In this document: one piece after another, positions 17,864 through 27,956 of the stretch
How the letters are laid out: every line of letters begins with the position of its first letter
How positions within the stretch are numbered: the first letter of the stretch is position 1
Translations under genes and position numbers: made by a program
The notes under the pieces: generated by a model
What the model was told of the DNA's origin: nothing
The model's input: the letters and a program-made list of their open reading frames with translations, nothing else
Database searches by the model: none
Source: Embleya hyalina
GTDB lineage: Bacteria; Actinomycetota; Actinomycetes; Streptomycetales; Streptomycetaceae
Assembly: GCF_003967355.1 (NCBI RefSeq)
Contig: NZ_BIFH01000034.1
Span: 1 to 64,000 of the forward strand
DNA: 64,000 nucleotides
Reading direction: 5' to 3'

Positions 17864-18769
17864 ATGTACTCTTTCATGTTCATGCGCCGCCCCGGCGGAA
17901 AACTCGCCCTTTTCCTTTCGGTGCTCACAACGGGATGCATACTGGGGTCCTGCTCCGCCGACAGCGCCCGAACATCGGCCCCCATCACACGGATCGCGCC
18001 TCCGGTCGTCGACTCGTTACCGAATTATTCCGATGATGTCGTGCCCGCGCTACCGCTCGATCCGTACTTTCTGTCCCCGGATGACAGCGACAAACTCCTC
18101 AAGGCATTGGACATCCTGGTTCGAGACTGCGTCCGACGCGCGGGATTGGCGCCGCCTCGAGAGCATCCCTCAAAAAATTTCTATCCGTCGCGAAACAACA
18201 GGCGATACGGAATCATGGACAGCCGAGAAGCCGATGCCAACGGTTATCGACTTGTATTTCCGGAGGCGAGGCCGGACGAGGTGCTGACCGAGGAGCAAAT
18301 CAAAGCTCTGTCCGGAACGAAGAACGGAAAGCCCGGGCCAGGAGGGGCACCTGCGGAAGGTTGCAATGCATCGGCCGCGCGACAGGTGACGGGCACTTCC
18401 GGATATCCGAGCGACTTCCCGGTCGTGCAGCAGATCAACCATGAGTCGTTCAGAATATCAAAAGAAGACGGACGAGTCACGAAGGTAATCGAACTGTGGT
18501 CCGAATGCATGAAGGGGAAAGGCTTCTCCTACAAGACACCATTCGATACAGAGTTTCGGCAAGACCAGCCGCCGTCGCCGCTTGAGATCGAAACGGCGAA
18601 AGCAGACGTCGGCTGCAAAAGACAAGTCAATTTCGTGAATACGTGGAGCGGAATCGAAAGCGCGTATCAGAAAGTATTGATTGATCGCAACAAAAAAGCA
18701 CTTGACAACGTCCTATTGAAACGCAACGAGCAGCTTCAAAAAGCACACCTCATTCTCGAAAGCCGGTGA
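17864..18769 (+). CDS. Lipoprotein of unknown function
   Basis: 301 residues. Three ATGs (17864, 17876, 17882) could start it; the first has GGAAA seven bases upstream. A basic N-terminus and hydrophobic stretch end in a lipobox (ILGSC), so the product should be lipid-anchored on the outer face of the membrane. The mature part has a conserved-looking acidic/polar region, scattered Cys (SECMKGKGF, DVGCKRQ) and a charged helical C-terminus (VLIDRNKKALDNVLLKRNEQ). This layout is common among actinomycete lipoproteins of unknown role. A decayed copy with an internal deletion lies at 20.43-20.83 kb. The relatively low GC suggests transfer from a different background. Confidence 0.65.
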   Translation: MYSFMFMRRPGGKLALFLSVLTTGCILGSCSADSARTSAPITRIAPPVVDSLPNYSDDVVPALPLDPYFLSPDDSDKLLKALDILVRDCVRRAGLAPPREHPSKNFYPSRNNRRYGIMDSREADANGYRLVFPEARPDEVLTEEQIKALSGTKNGKPGPGGAPAEGCNASAARQVTGTSGYPSDFPVVQQINHESFRISKEDGRVTKVIELWSECMKGKGFSYKTPFDTEFRQDQPPSPLEIETAKADVGCKRQVNFVNTWSGIESAYQKVLIDRNKKALDNVLLKRNEQLQKAHLILESR

Positions 18770-20240
18770 CAAGCGCATCCCCTGGAAAGATTTCGGTGTC
18801 GATGTTGTTCGTCGTGACTGGGCCCCGGACTCAGCCGCATCGCGTCCTTCCCATCCGTCCCGGCTGAGCCGTGATGAAGCCGGTTGAACCCACTGACGTG
18901 TCCCCCGGATGGAACATGTTCGCAAGCGCGTGCACGGCATGGCATTGGTCGGCAGGATCGGCACGATTCTCACCGGCTCCCCCAGTCCTACCAATGTTCG
19001 CGCGAGGACGAACCCGAACAGCGCATCGATCTGGACGGACCGCTCCACTTCCTCTGCCCACGCGGGCACTGTTCGCGCCCGACCCCCGGCGACTGCCGAC
19101 CATGCCAATCCGACCTCCGGCCCTCAACCCCACTGTGAATCGGTCCGACGAGACGGGAACGCCGCAGGGTTCGGAGTCATCACGAAGTCGTGGAACACCC
19201 GAAGGAGGAAAACCTCCGATCACGGGGAAGAGGACCCGATGCCGTCGGGGCGGGCATCGCCGCGTGACACCACCCCGACCCGTACGAACAACCTTCGTGG
19301 GCGTGCCCGTGGTGGCATCCTGCGCCACACCCATCGTCACCCCGCCGGCAACGACCACGAGCTGTGTCTCACCGGCCCGTGGCGGACGCGAGAGCACCGC
19401 CTTGCGGTGGCCAACCCCGACCACACGACCACGAACGGCAGTTCGTGGGCACTGACAACTCGACCTGTGACCACCCACCCCGAAACGGTCGCCTTCGCCC
19501 CACACGCCCACCGGCGACACCCCGGGCCGGGCCGTGACCACATTCCGCGAACGCACCACCCACACACGCTCGGACTCACCCGCCTGGCACCCGTACCCGA
19601 CGACCTCTCACGGTCCTGGTCCCGCCGCCATACCCAACCCTGCCCCCCGGCCGATTCCCCGGACCCACCGGCAACGGAGCAGGCAACCGCTGCCCATGGA
19701 ATCCCCATTCCAACCGCACAAAATCTCACTGCACTCCACAACACCCGCGAATCCCCACGGAATCGAGGGAACCTCAGCTCACACACTCGACCGAGCCCGC
19801 CTCACACCCCACTCCCCGCATCCCGAAACCCATCCAGCCAGCCCTACGCCCCGAAAACATCACGATACATCTGCGAAACCCCAGCCCAAAAATCCCACAC
19901 CACCCACAACAATCGACCACTCACAGCCCTTCGAGCAGCCTTGGACCCGGGTTTTCCCAGTCCACGGGACTTTTCGGCATGCGGGATCACGGTGGCAGCT
20001 GCCGCCTCGAACACCCGCACCGACATGCACACGATCGCCATGAACACTGCCTCTGTTCGCCGTTCCCCACCCTGGGAATGCTCTCGCCAGCGGCGACAAC
20101 GGCCGCACCACACCGCACAAACCGTCGGGATCGATCCAATCTCAGCCCGAATCCCCATAACAAACCCAACGATCCGTCACTCGCATAGGGCACGTCCGAA
20201 GTGGCGTCCGAAAAACACAACCCGGATGGTGTGTTTGGTG
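18770..20240. other. Spacer with C/A-rich plus strand
   Basis: No gene supported. Long open frames give Thr/Pro/Arg/His-rich strings without domains. Between about 19400 and 20160 the plus strand is rich in C and A, resembling the spacers at 1-1200 and 9920-10060. Confidence 0.4.
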
Positions 20241-20244
20241 TAAT

Positions 20245-20322
20245 AATCCCTGAATGGGCGAGATATTCGGTATTCTCTCACGCGCTGAGAGTATTGACTT
20301 GGGGTGACGGCAAAAATACGGT
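20245..20322 (+). promoter_or_regulatory. Promoter with upstream inverted repeat (copy 2)
   Basis: TTGACT (20294-20299) and TACGGT (20317-20322) are again 17 bp apart, in nearly the same sequence context as copy 1 (GACGGC then AAAATACGGTGA). The upstream inverted repeat is CTCTCA/TGAGAG with a 5-nt centre, where copy 1 has CTCGGC/GCCGAG. Both arms changed together. The promoter now leads into a lipoprotein pseudogene. Confidence 0.65.
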
Positions 20323-20428
20323 GAGATCCGTCGGACGCACACGTTGGAGAGGATCGTTACGTCGTCATCGTTCGCCGCGCCCGAGTGAACTCGTCGCTTA
20401 CCTCCCGGTGATCATCGTGGAACGCGTC

Positions 20429-20830
20429 CTGGGATCCTGCTCCGCCGACGGCGCCCGTACCGAGAACGGAGAGCCCGGACCAAGAGAGGCACCCGCGGAA
20501 GGTTGCAATGCGTCGGCTGCCCGACGGGAGACCGGGACCTCCGATTATCCGGGCAACTTCCCAATCATGCAAGATCGACCATGACTCTTTCGACATGTCC
20601 AGGAAAGACGGACGAGTCCTCGAATTTTTCGCACCGTGGCACGGATCCATGAAGAAGGAAGTTGCTCGCTCGAGACGCCATAGGAAATTCCTGGGCTTCA
20701 TCAGGAACAGCCGTCGTCGTTGCGTGATTACGAGACCGCGAAAGCACACATCACCGACCAATCGAACGAAACAAAGACGCACTCGACACTGTCGTCTTGA
20801 AACGTAGCGAACAGATGCAAAAGCGCGCGA
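20429..20830 (+). pseudogene. Decayed duplicate of the lipoprotein gene
   Basis: The sequence reads VLGSCSADGART, then EAPAEGCNASAARRETGTS in one frame and SRKDGRVLEFF in another. These match ILGSCSADSART, GAPAEGCNASAARQVTGTS and SKEDGRVTKVI of the intact lipoprotein. About 110 codons are deleted between the lipobox region and the Gly/Pro-rich segment, a frameshift lies near 20575, and further changes scramble the C-terminus, where a trace of the KRNEQLQKA motif survives at DNA level. The promoter duplicate upstream shows the copied unit included regulatory DNA. Confidence 0.8.
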
Positions 20831-20964
20831 CATCCTCGGGGGACGCTGAGAAGCACATCGGCGTGAGATGCTCTCAAGCGATCGCATAATCAGATCCCAG
20901 TGAAGTCGACGATCCGCAACCGCACTTACCTCGCCCCCGCCCATGTTCGAACACTGGATAAGCG

Positions 20965-22758
20965 TTGCCCAATAGCTCTCCTGCCGCGAAAGACAAGGCA
21001 ACCCCCGCTGTCGCGAGGTCGCCCTTCCTGCCGTCTCGCCGGTGGGTTGGTCCTTGGAACTCCGCCCTGACGTGGCTGCCCGCCCTTGTAGTAGCCGTGT
21101 TGGGGTGGCGAAACCGAGCACTCACCGACGACGGCACAATCTTTCTCCGCACCGTGCGGCAGATCCTCGCCGGCAACGGCCCAGTCTTCAACGTAGACGA
21201 ACGTGTCGAGGCGAACACGAGCACCCTGTGGCAATGGGTGCTGGTCCTCTTGGGCGCACTGCTGCCCGGAGACCTCGGTCGCATCGCCGTCATCACCGGT
21301 CTGCTTATGACGGTCACCGGGGTCTTCATCGCCTGTGACGCCACACGACGTCTCTACTCCACGAACGCGCCCACCCGCTGGATGCTCCCCGCCGGGGTAT
21401 TGGTGATCTTCGCCGTCCCACCCTTCCAGGACTTCGCTTCGGCGGGGCTCGACTCCGGACTGGGTACCCTCTGGCTGAGCGCATGTTGGTGGCTGCTCGT
21501 ACGCTTACGCAACGACCCCAGCCCGCTCGAACTCACGGCACACGCGGTCGTATACGGCCTGGGTGTCCTCGTGCGACCCGACCTGTTCCTGGTCACCGTC
21601 ATCTTCTTCACCGCATCATGGCTCCTGCGCCGCCCCTCATTCCCGCAGGCCGCAGCGCAACTGGCGGCTCTGGGCACGCTACCGATCTCCTACGAGGTCT
21701 TCCGAGCCGGCTACTACGGCCTGCTCCTACCGATGCCCGCACTCACCAAGGAAGCCGGCCAAACCGAACTCGCCGCCGGCCTGCGATACCTGCGCGATTT
21801 CGCCGACCCGTACGCGCTGTACGCACCTGCGGCCCTCCTGCTCATCGCCGCATGCCTGATCGCCAAACGCCACTCGCTCGACCGCGCCCTCCTGGTACCG
21901 GCAACCCCCGTATGCGCCGCCCTCGCGCTCACCGCCTACGTCACCAAGGTAGGCGGGGACTACATGCACGCCCGCATGCTGCTCCCGGCGACGTACCTCG
22001 CGCTGCTCCCGGTGTTCCTCATTCCCTGCACCCGCGCTTTGGCCGCGATCACGGTGTCGATCGCGACCTGGTGCGCGGTTGTCGCGGGGCCCTGGCACAC
22101 GACCACCCTCGACCCGAACTCGCAGACAGTCCGCGTCCGCGTCGAGGACACCAGACTCACCGGCAATGACAACGCCGACAACACTCGCGCCTGGACATCG
22201 GCGTTTCCAGGACTGCGAGAGAGCGTGGCCGCAGCACTCGCGGCAAAGACGCCGGTCCTGCTGCGTCTCCGGCCCGATGACTTCCGCCCGGATCTCCTCA
22301 TGCCCCTCAACCCGATGTACAAGGGCACCAAAATCTCCATACCCGGCTGGTACCTCGGCGTCACCGGCGCCGTGGTGCCCCTCGATCAACGCATCGTCGA
22401 AATGTGGGGCCTCGCACACACCTTGGGCGCGCATCTCGAATACACCCCCGGCTGGGAGAAGAAGCTGCCCGGCCACGGCAAGCTCATTGACGACGTTTGG
22501 CTACTGGCGCTCGACCTCGACCCTCAGGTCCTTGACCCACCCCCCGGCAGCATCGCCGTCACCCGGGAAGGCCTGGCCGCGGCACGGCACGCGCTGTCCT
22601 GCGGCGACCTCAAGGAACTCCTCGATTCCACCCGGAAACCATTGACCGCGGGTCGCTTCTGGGACAACTTGACAGGCGCGTGGGAGCGTACCAACCTGCG
22701 CATACCTCGAGACCCGTTCGACGCCGAGCGCAAGTTCTGTGGCCGTCGTCAACCATGA
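20965..22758 (+). CDS. GT-C type membrane glycosyltransferase (AftB/ZomB-like)
   Basis: 597 residues, with a TTG start used for lack of a better upstream codon; the true start may differ. About nine to ten hydrophobic helices fill residues 38-380, followed by a 200-residue extracytoplasmic domain. The first loop has TDDGTIFLRTVRQILAGNG with the Asp55-Asp56 pair typical of GT-C enzymes that use polyprenyl-phosphate donors, and then the NVDERVEANTSTLW segment characteristic of the AftB/ZomB group. In mycobacteria AftB adds terminal arabinofuranose to cell-wall arabinan; streptomycete homologues are uncharacterised. The lipoprotein gene 126 bp downstream may be cotranscribed. Cell-envelope glycosylation is the best guess; donor and acceptor are unknown. 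Confidence 0.75.
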   Translation: MPNSSPAAKDKATPAVARSPFLPSRRWVGPWNSALTWLPALVVAVLGWRNRALTDDGTIFLRTVRQILAGNGPVFNVDERVEANTSTLWQWVLVLLGALLPGDLGRIAVITGLLMTVTGVFIACDATRRLYSTNAPTRWMLPAGVLVIFAVPPFQDFASAGLDSGLGTLWLSACWWLLVRLRNDPSPLELTAHAVVYGLGVLVRPDLFLVTVIFFTASWLLRRPSFPQAAAQLAALGTLPISYEVFRAGYYGLLLPMPALTKEAGQTELAAGLRYLRDFADPYALYAPAALLLIAACLIAKRHSLDRALLVPATPVCAALALTAYVTKVGGDYMHARMLLPATYLALLPVFLIPCTRALAAITVSIATWCAVVAGPWHTTTLDPNSQTVRVRVEDTRLTGNDNADNTRAWTSAFPGLRESVAAALAAKTPVLLRLRPDDFRPDLLMPLNPMYKGTKISIPGWYLGVTGAVVPLDQRIVEMWGLAHTLGAHLEYTPGWEKKLPGHGKLIDDVWLLALDLDPQVLDPPPGSIAVTREGLAAARHALSCGDLKELLDSTRKPLTAGRFWDNLTGAWERTNLRIPRDPFDAERKFCGRRQP

Positions 22759-22883
22759 TCGACGCCGCCGCACGCCTCGATCCGGGCTGTGAAAGCTGGT
22801 CGGAGCGAGCCCACGGCTCCTATGTGTGGTTTCCCGTCCGTGACGCTAGGGTCGTGCGATTCGACGACCGCAGGAGGCTTTTC

Positions 22884-23348
22884 ATGTTCAAGTCGTTCAC
22901 ACCATCGGTGCGCAGGGCGGTGCTTGCCGTGACGGCGTCCATCGTATTCGGCGTCTCCTGCAACAGCTCGAACAACGGATCGCAGGAGACGGCCGCGGCG
23001 GGTGCATCCGAGAGTGCGTTAGACCCGTCGGCTGCGGTTCCGGAGGTGAAGGTACGGGACGCGTTCGCCGGACTCCAGGCGACCCTGAAGGACACCTGCA
23101 CACCGGGCACCTGCGCCTACTTCCTCGGGCGGGTCCACGACGAACTGCACCGCCTGGACCGGGCGATGAAGACGGATCCGAAGGGCGCCGGTCACTTCCC
23201 CGAACCGATAGCCCTGATCAAGGCACTCGACGCCGAAGTCGGCGGCGACCGATCCTTCGAGAACCTGAAGAAGCACCAGACCATGCTGATCAGCACCCGG
23301 GACCGGATCAACACCTGGATGCAGGGCCACCCCGACGACTACCGCTGA
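22884..23348 (+). CDS. Small exported protein, probable lipoprotein
   Basis: 154 residues; the ATG is fixed by AGGAGG seven bases upstream. The N-terminus (MFKSFTPSVRRAVLAVTASI then VFGVSC) is a signal peptide with a weak lipobox at Cys28. The mature part begins with a Ser/Asn/Ala-rich linker and is then helical, with a Cys pair (DTCTPGTCAYFLGRVHDELH). No family was recognised. It follows the membrane glycosyltransferase in the same direction with a 125-bp gap, so a related envelope role is possible. Confidence 0.6.
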   Translation: MFKSFTPSVRRAVLAVTASIVFGVSCNSSNNGSQETAAAGASESALDPSAAVPEVKVRDAFAGLQATLKDTCTPGTCAYFLGRVHDELHRLDRAMKTDPKGAGHFPEPIALIKALDAEVGGDRSFENLKKHQTMLISTRDRINTWMQGHPDDYR

Positions 23349-23529
23349 CACGCCACCACCGGCCCGCGAGTCGACATGTCGCCCGAGCGTGGATGAACGA
23401 ACCGGGGGCGCTCCCGCCCGTTCCCGGCGCCGACATCCCGGTCGGGTCCGACGCGTGACTCGTGGAGGCGCATGGCGGGAACGACTCCCGTCCTCGTGCT
23501 GTCGCGCTGAGGCTGCCCGACGTGGCTGG

Positions 23530-23850
23530 AGACACACGGTGGGACCGTGTGGAGGCTGTGGGACACCGGCCGGGCCTGGGCGCTGGTCGACGACCGGCAC
23601 GGGATCGGCAAGGCCGTCCGGGGCGGGCCGAGACGGCTGTGGGAAGAGGTCTACGCCGCTCTGCATTGACGGGACGAACACCTCGTCCACAGCTACGACT
23701 TCGGCATAGCCGTCGAACGTGGTCGGCAGTCGGCCTGGGCAAAACGGCCCGACCGACGCTGGGAGATGTGGCCGGCCGCTCCCGAACGCGTGAGCCACGA
23801 CCGGCGCGGCGTAGCGGCTGGGGTGTCCGGTCCTGCGGTTTTGCTCTGAG
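23530..23850 (+). pseudogene. Possible C-terminal gene remnant
   Basis: One plus frame reads GTVWRLWDTGRAWALVDD, GGPRRLWEEVYAALH, a stop, then RDEHLVHSYDFGIAVERGRQ and AWAKRPDRRWEMWP. The pattern RLW-E-V-x-A followed by a charged helix, FG-hydrophobic and a closing W resembles the tail of a common actinomycete protein type, but I could not name the family with confidence. The internal stop and missing 5' part argue for decay. Confidence 0.25.
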
Positions 23851-24285
23851 GTCGTCTCCGGTCCGGGTGCGTGGAGCAGGTGAAGCACCGGCGCGCACTT
23901 GGCCGCGGCCGCGCCGGCGAACCGCGCAACCGCAGACGAAGCCATGGGTGGAGTGGGGTGGGCGAGGTTCGCAGCGTGTCAGGCCCGCGATGCCGGCCGG
24001 CTACGAGGAGCTTTTCATTCCGCCGTCACACCGCCGTCCGTCGGAACTGGTGGACAGTGACGCGGCGTTCGGCGGGACGGCCCGGAACCGGGCACGCCGC
24101 GTACGGCGCGAGTTGGTGGCGCTGACTGTGGTTTCCGGCGGGGAGTCGGCGGCGTGGGGCCGGGTCCACCTGCCGCAGCAAACGTGCCCTGCGGCGTGTC
24201 GACGACCAGGGTCATGTGCGCCTTCGACGCATCACCGAACAACTCGGTGTGGTGTGCGTTCGGGAGAAAATGGGTGCAGGTGGAT

Positions 24286-25278
24286 CTACCAGGGTTCGGC
24301 TTCGTCGTCGTCCTCGAACCAGTTGTCCACCGCCGGTGGTGCGGCGGACCGGGTTCGTCCGGATGTGTGGGTCGTCCCGGTCTCGATCGGCCTGGGTGCG
24401 GCCGACGTGGGCACGACCGCGTCCAGGTGTGCCAAGCGCACTCGGGGCGGTCGTGCGTTCAGTGGTATCCACAGAGGCTCGGCCGGGGAAGTGCCGGGTG
24501 TCCACACGCCGGTGGCGATCGGGACGGTGGTCGGGGAACGGCGCAGCGCGGCGCGGGCCTCGGTCTCACGGCGGGTGGAGGCGAAGACGAACAGCACGAC
24601 GGGCCGTTCGTGGCCGAACAGTTCGTCGGCTTCCCATCCGTCCGCGGCGTGGGGGTCGAGGTACAGCAGGGCGGCGTACCCGTGGGTCTTTTCGACGAGG
24701 CGGGTCAGTCGTTCGGTGCCGGTGTCGTATTCCACGGCGAGGGTCGCTTGCATGTCGTTTTTACGCCAGGTCAGGACGGCGTCGGGACGTGCGCGGTGTG
24801 AATAGGGACCTTGTTCGGGCATCTCGCGTTCGCTGAGCCAGCGTTCGACAGCTGTGTCGGGGTGGGTACGCGCGTGGGCTTCGAGGGCCGTGTGGACGCC
24901 GTTGACGCCGAGCAGGTGGCGGAGCCGGTGGGGGGATTTGAGGCCGAGTTCGCGGTCGCGACGGGCCCGGCGGATCGCCGGCCTCGTGTCCTCGCCGGCG
25001 TCGGCGGCCACCACTGCGGCGCTGGCCGGGGCCAGGACGAACTGTGAGGGGTTCGAGCCGCGTTCCGCTCTCGGGCGGAAGCGGTCAACGACCTGCATCT
25101 CCTCGAGCTGCTGCATGCGGTGGCGGCCTGTGACTGCGCTGGTGAACGCCAGCTCCGTGATCTGGTGGGTGGTCAACAGACGGTGCGTCGCGAGGGTGCG
25201 CAGGATCAGACGATCCCGGTCGGTCAGGCAGGCAGCGAGCCTTCGGATGCGGGGCAACGAGACTTCGTCGGCGGACAT
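24286..25278 (-). CDS. Replication-relaxation family protein
   Basis: 330 residues from an ATG preceded by GAAGGAGAAG. The N-terminal winged helix (LTDRDRLILRTLATHRLLTT then HQITELAF) is followed by the family's conserved middle, RLRHLLGVNGVHTALEAHAR, and RARPDAVLTW then LAVEYDTGTERL, resembling a nuclease-like fold with Asp and Glu in place. The C-terminal 70 residues are low-complexity with an acidic tail. The Replic_Relax family is found on actinomycete and firmicute plasmids and integrative elements, where it is linked to relaxation of plasmid DNA before replication or transfer. No partner transfer ATPase is found here. Together with the Prim-Pol operon and iterons 13 kb away, it marks plasmid ancestry. 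Confidence 0.8.
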   Translation of the reverse strand: MSADEVSLPRIRRLAACLTDRDRLILRTLATHRLLTTHQITELAFTSAVTGRHRMQQLEEMQVVDRFRPRAERGSNPSQFVLAPASAAVVAADAGEDTRPAIRRARRDRELGLKSPHRLRHLLGVNGVHTALEAHARTHPDTAVERWLSEREMPEQGPYSHRARPDAVLTWRKNDMQATLAVEYDTGTERLTRLVEKTHGYAALLYLDPHAADGWEADELFGHERPVVLFVFASTRRETEARAALRRSPTTVPIATGVWTPGTSPAEPLWIPLNARPPRVRLAHLDAVVPTSAAPRPIETGTTHTSGRTRSAAPPAVDNWFEDDDEAEPW

Positions 25279-26492
25279 CGCGGACTTCTCCTTCTCGATC
25301 GTGGGACGAGGCAGGACCGCCGGTCGGGCGGGCACCGAGGGTGGGCCGGGCACCGACACGGTGGCGAGGCTGGGCCGGCCCGAGGTGGTGGGGATGGCCG
25401 CAAGGAGCGGACCGGGAAAGCCCGTTCGGCAGGGCCGACCGGGCGTGGCGAGGGGGACATGGAGATCGATCCGCAGGCCGCCGCAGGGATCTGGAGCGAG
25501 GGATGAACTTCCTACAAACAGTCCGGGACACCATCGGCCTGCATACGGGCACCATGACCTGCGGCGACGGAGAGAGCATCCCGGACGATGAGAGCGTCCA
25601 CCCGAGTTGCCGCCCGAATGTCCGACCGGATGGCCGGGGGTGCGTCCGAGGCCGATTCGGCCCATGCGTCGGGGACTGTGGCAGGGGAGACCGGTATCCG
25701 CCCGGCTGGTTCGGAGGAGTCCGGTATCCGAGTACACACCACGCACACGAATCCCGACTAGGTCTCCGGTCACGGCCGCCGAGACCGTCGCCGAGGTCAC
25801 CGCGACCGGTCGTGGGGGCGACGCGCCACACCAACCAGGGTGAACGAAACGGTACGTCCTGGCCGACGCGATCGACGATGCCAGACCCGGGCCACGCCCG
25901 GACACCTCCTCGGCCCACGACTGTCGGATCCCTCGGACGAGGCGCATCCCGTGTGACCACGGCACACTGCAGCACTCGGGGGCGGGTGCACCGAAGGTGT
26001 GTCGAAAGTGCACGGAAGGTGCGCGAAGGTCGCATGGGCGAGTGATAGGGCACGCGAGTGCCGCAGCCGGATTCCGCCCCGGCGCACTGCCGTCCCGCCC
26101 GGTCCGCGACTCGGAACCGGCCGTGTCGCGCAACAGATCGGAACGGCCGTCCCCGCCGCCGCGGCGGTGAACTCATCGCCACCGACCGGTCGCCGGGCCC
26201 ACCCGCTTATGCCCCTTCACGAGGCACGCCCGTGGGTTCCCTACGGGAAGAACCCCACTGGCGTCCCTGGACACCGCGACCTGGGCCCAGGGCATCGTGA
26301 ACTGGGCTCGCGTGACGCCGGTGCTCCCGTGGTACCCGGTCGGCGTCGTCGAAGACCCTCCCTCGCCTAAGGCACGCCGACACCGTGTGGATACTCTCGG
26401 TGGTCACGGGTCGACCGCGGGTTCCGCCTTCGAGATTCCGCAGCGGTGTGAAAACGCGATACGCCGGTGTGCGTGGTGCGCGGCTCCATACG
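25279..26492. other. Spacer upstream of the Wadjet operon
   Basis: About 1.2 kb with no supported gene. It separates the divergently oriented replication-relaxation gene from jetA and must hold the promoters of both. No clear -10/-35 pair or repeat was recognised. Confidence 0.35.
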
Positions 26493-27956
26493 ATGATGAA
26501 CGTGGAGTTCGAAGAGGTGGACGCACTGCGTCGGGGCAGTCCGGCGTGGAAGCTCCTCAGGGCCGAGCATGCGCCGCTGGTGCTGTCGTTCTTGGGGCGG
26601 GTGTTCGTCGAGGAGAACGTACGGTCGCTATCCGCCGCCGACCTGGCCTCACGCCTGGACGACGTCTTGTACGCGCTCAACGCCCGCTCGGGCGGTCACG
26701 CGTTCCCCAGGACCGCCAAGGCGTACCTGGACGACTGGTCCGCGCCGGAGAATGGCTGGCTGCGCAAGTACTACCCTCCAGGTTCCGACGAGGCGCACTT
26801 CGACGCGACTCCGGCCGTGGAGAAGGCTCTGGCGTGGATCGCATCTTTGCAGGCTCGTTCCTTCGTGGGAACCGAGTCGCGCTTGAACACGGCATTCGAG
26901 CTGCTTCGCCAGATGGCGTTCGGCACCGAGCCGGATCGTGGGACGCGACTTACGGAACTGCGCCGCCGCAGAGCGGAGATCGACGCCGAGATCGCCCGGG
27001 TGAGCGACGGTGACTTGGACGTGATGAACGACACCGCGCTGCGTGATCGCTATCAGCAATTCGCCGCGACCGCACGGGGCCTGCTCGCGGATTTCCGCGA
27101 AGTCGAGGAGAACTTCCGACGTCTCGACCGGGAACTGCGTGAGCGGGTCGCCTCGTGGGACGGCCCGAAAGGCAAACTCCTCGATCGCGTACTCGGCGAC
27201 CGCAGCAACATCGCCGACTCCGATCAGGGCCGCAGTTTTCACGCGTTTTACGACTTTCTGCTCTCCCACCGGCGCCAATCCGAGTTCAGCGACCTCCTCG
27301 CCAAGGTCCACCGGCTGGAGTCCATCGGTGAGACGGACCATCGGATGCGCCGCATTCATCACGACTGGCTGGACGCTGGTGAACGCACCCAGGCGACCGT
27401 CCGCCTGCTATCGGAACAACTGCGTCGATTCCTCGATGACCAGGTGTGGTTGGAGAACCGGAGGGTGGTCGAGATCCTCAGGTCCATCGAGGTGAAGGCC
27501 CTGCGACTGCGTGAGCGCCCCGACTCGGCGCTCACCATGCGCATCGACGCGATGTCCCCCGCGGTCACCTTGCCGATGGAGAGACCGATGTATCGGCCCA
27601 AGAGGAAAGTCCCGGTGGATGACACCGTCGTGCTGGCCGATGCCGACGGCAATGACGTCTCGTTGTTGTTCGAGCAGGTCCACGTCGATCCCTCGCGCCT
27701 GGTCCACGCCGTGTGCTCCGCGTTACACGGACGCACCCAGGTGGGTCTGGTCAAGGTGCTGGGCGAGTTCCCCCTCGAGCAGGGATTGGCGGAACTCGTG
27801 ACGTACCTGTCCTTGACGGACTCGGCGTTCGACGTGGTCTTCGATGAGAACACCCGTGAAGAGATCGCCTGGGACGGCGACGACGGACGCGGTCGGTGCG
27901 CGTCGGTACCCCAGGTCACGTTCGTGAGCCGCGCTCCGCAGGCGGCGAGACGATGA
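26493..27956 (+). CDS. jetA: Wadjet protein JetA (DUF3375)
   Basis: 487 residues; the ATG at 26493 (or 26496) is chosen because the family starts with an aspartate/leucine-rich helix like VDALRRGSPAWKLLRAEHAP. The body is helical with coiled-coil stretches (RLTELRRRRAEIDAEIARVS, RRLDRELRERV) and a mid-protein FHAFYDFLLSHRRQSEFSDL segment seen in DUF3375 proteins. The C-terminal winged-helix part includes GLVKVLGEFPLEQGLAELVT. JetA is the kleisin-like subunit (MukF analogue) of the SMC-type Wadjet complex, which extrudes and cleaves circular plasmid DNA in the cytoplasm. It overlaps jetB by ATGA, the first of four tightly packed genes. Confidence 0.9.
   Translation: MMNVEFEEVDALRRGSPAWKLLRAEHAPLVLSFLGRVFVEENVRSLSAADLASRLDDVLYALNARSGGHAFPRTAKAYLDDWSAPENGWLRKYYPPGSDEAHFDATPAVEKALAWIASLQARSFVGTESRLNTAFELLRQMAFGTEPDRGTRLTELRRRRAEIDAEIARVSDGDLDVMNDTALRDRYQQFAATARGLLADFREVEENFRRLDRELRERVASWDGPKGKLLDRVLGDRSNIADSDQGRSFHAFYDFLLSHRRQSEFSDLLAKVHRLESIGETDHRMRRIHHDWLDAGERTQATVRLLSEQLRRFLDDQVWLENRRVVEILRSIEVKALRLRERPDSALTMRIDAMSPAVTLPMERPMYRPKRKVPVDDTVVLADADGNDVSLLFEQVHVDPSRLVHAVCSALHGRTQVGLVKVLGEFPLEQGLAELVTYLSLTDSAFDVVFDENTREEIAWDGDDGRGRCASVPQVTFVSRAPQAARR

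Noticed and set aside
18909-20243. Long plus-strand frame of 444 codons
   Set aside because: Same low-information composition, no start context and no domain; it overlaps clear spacer sequence.
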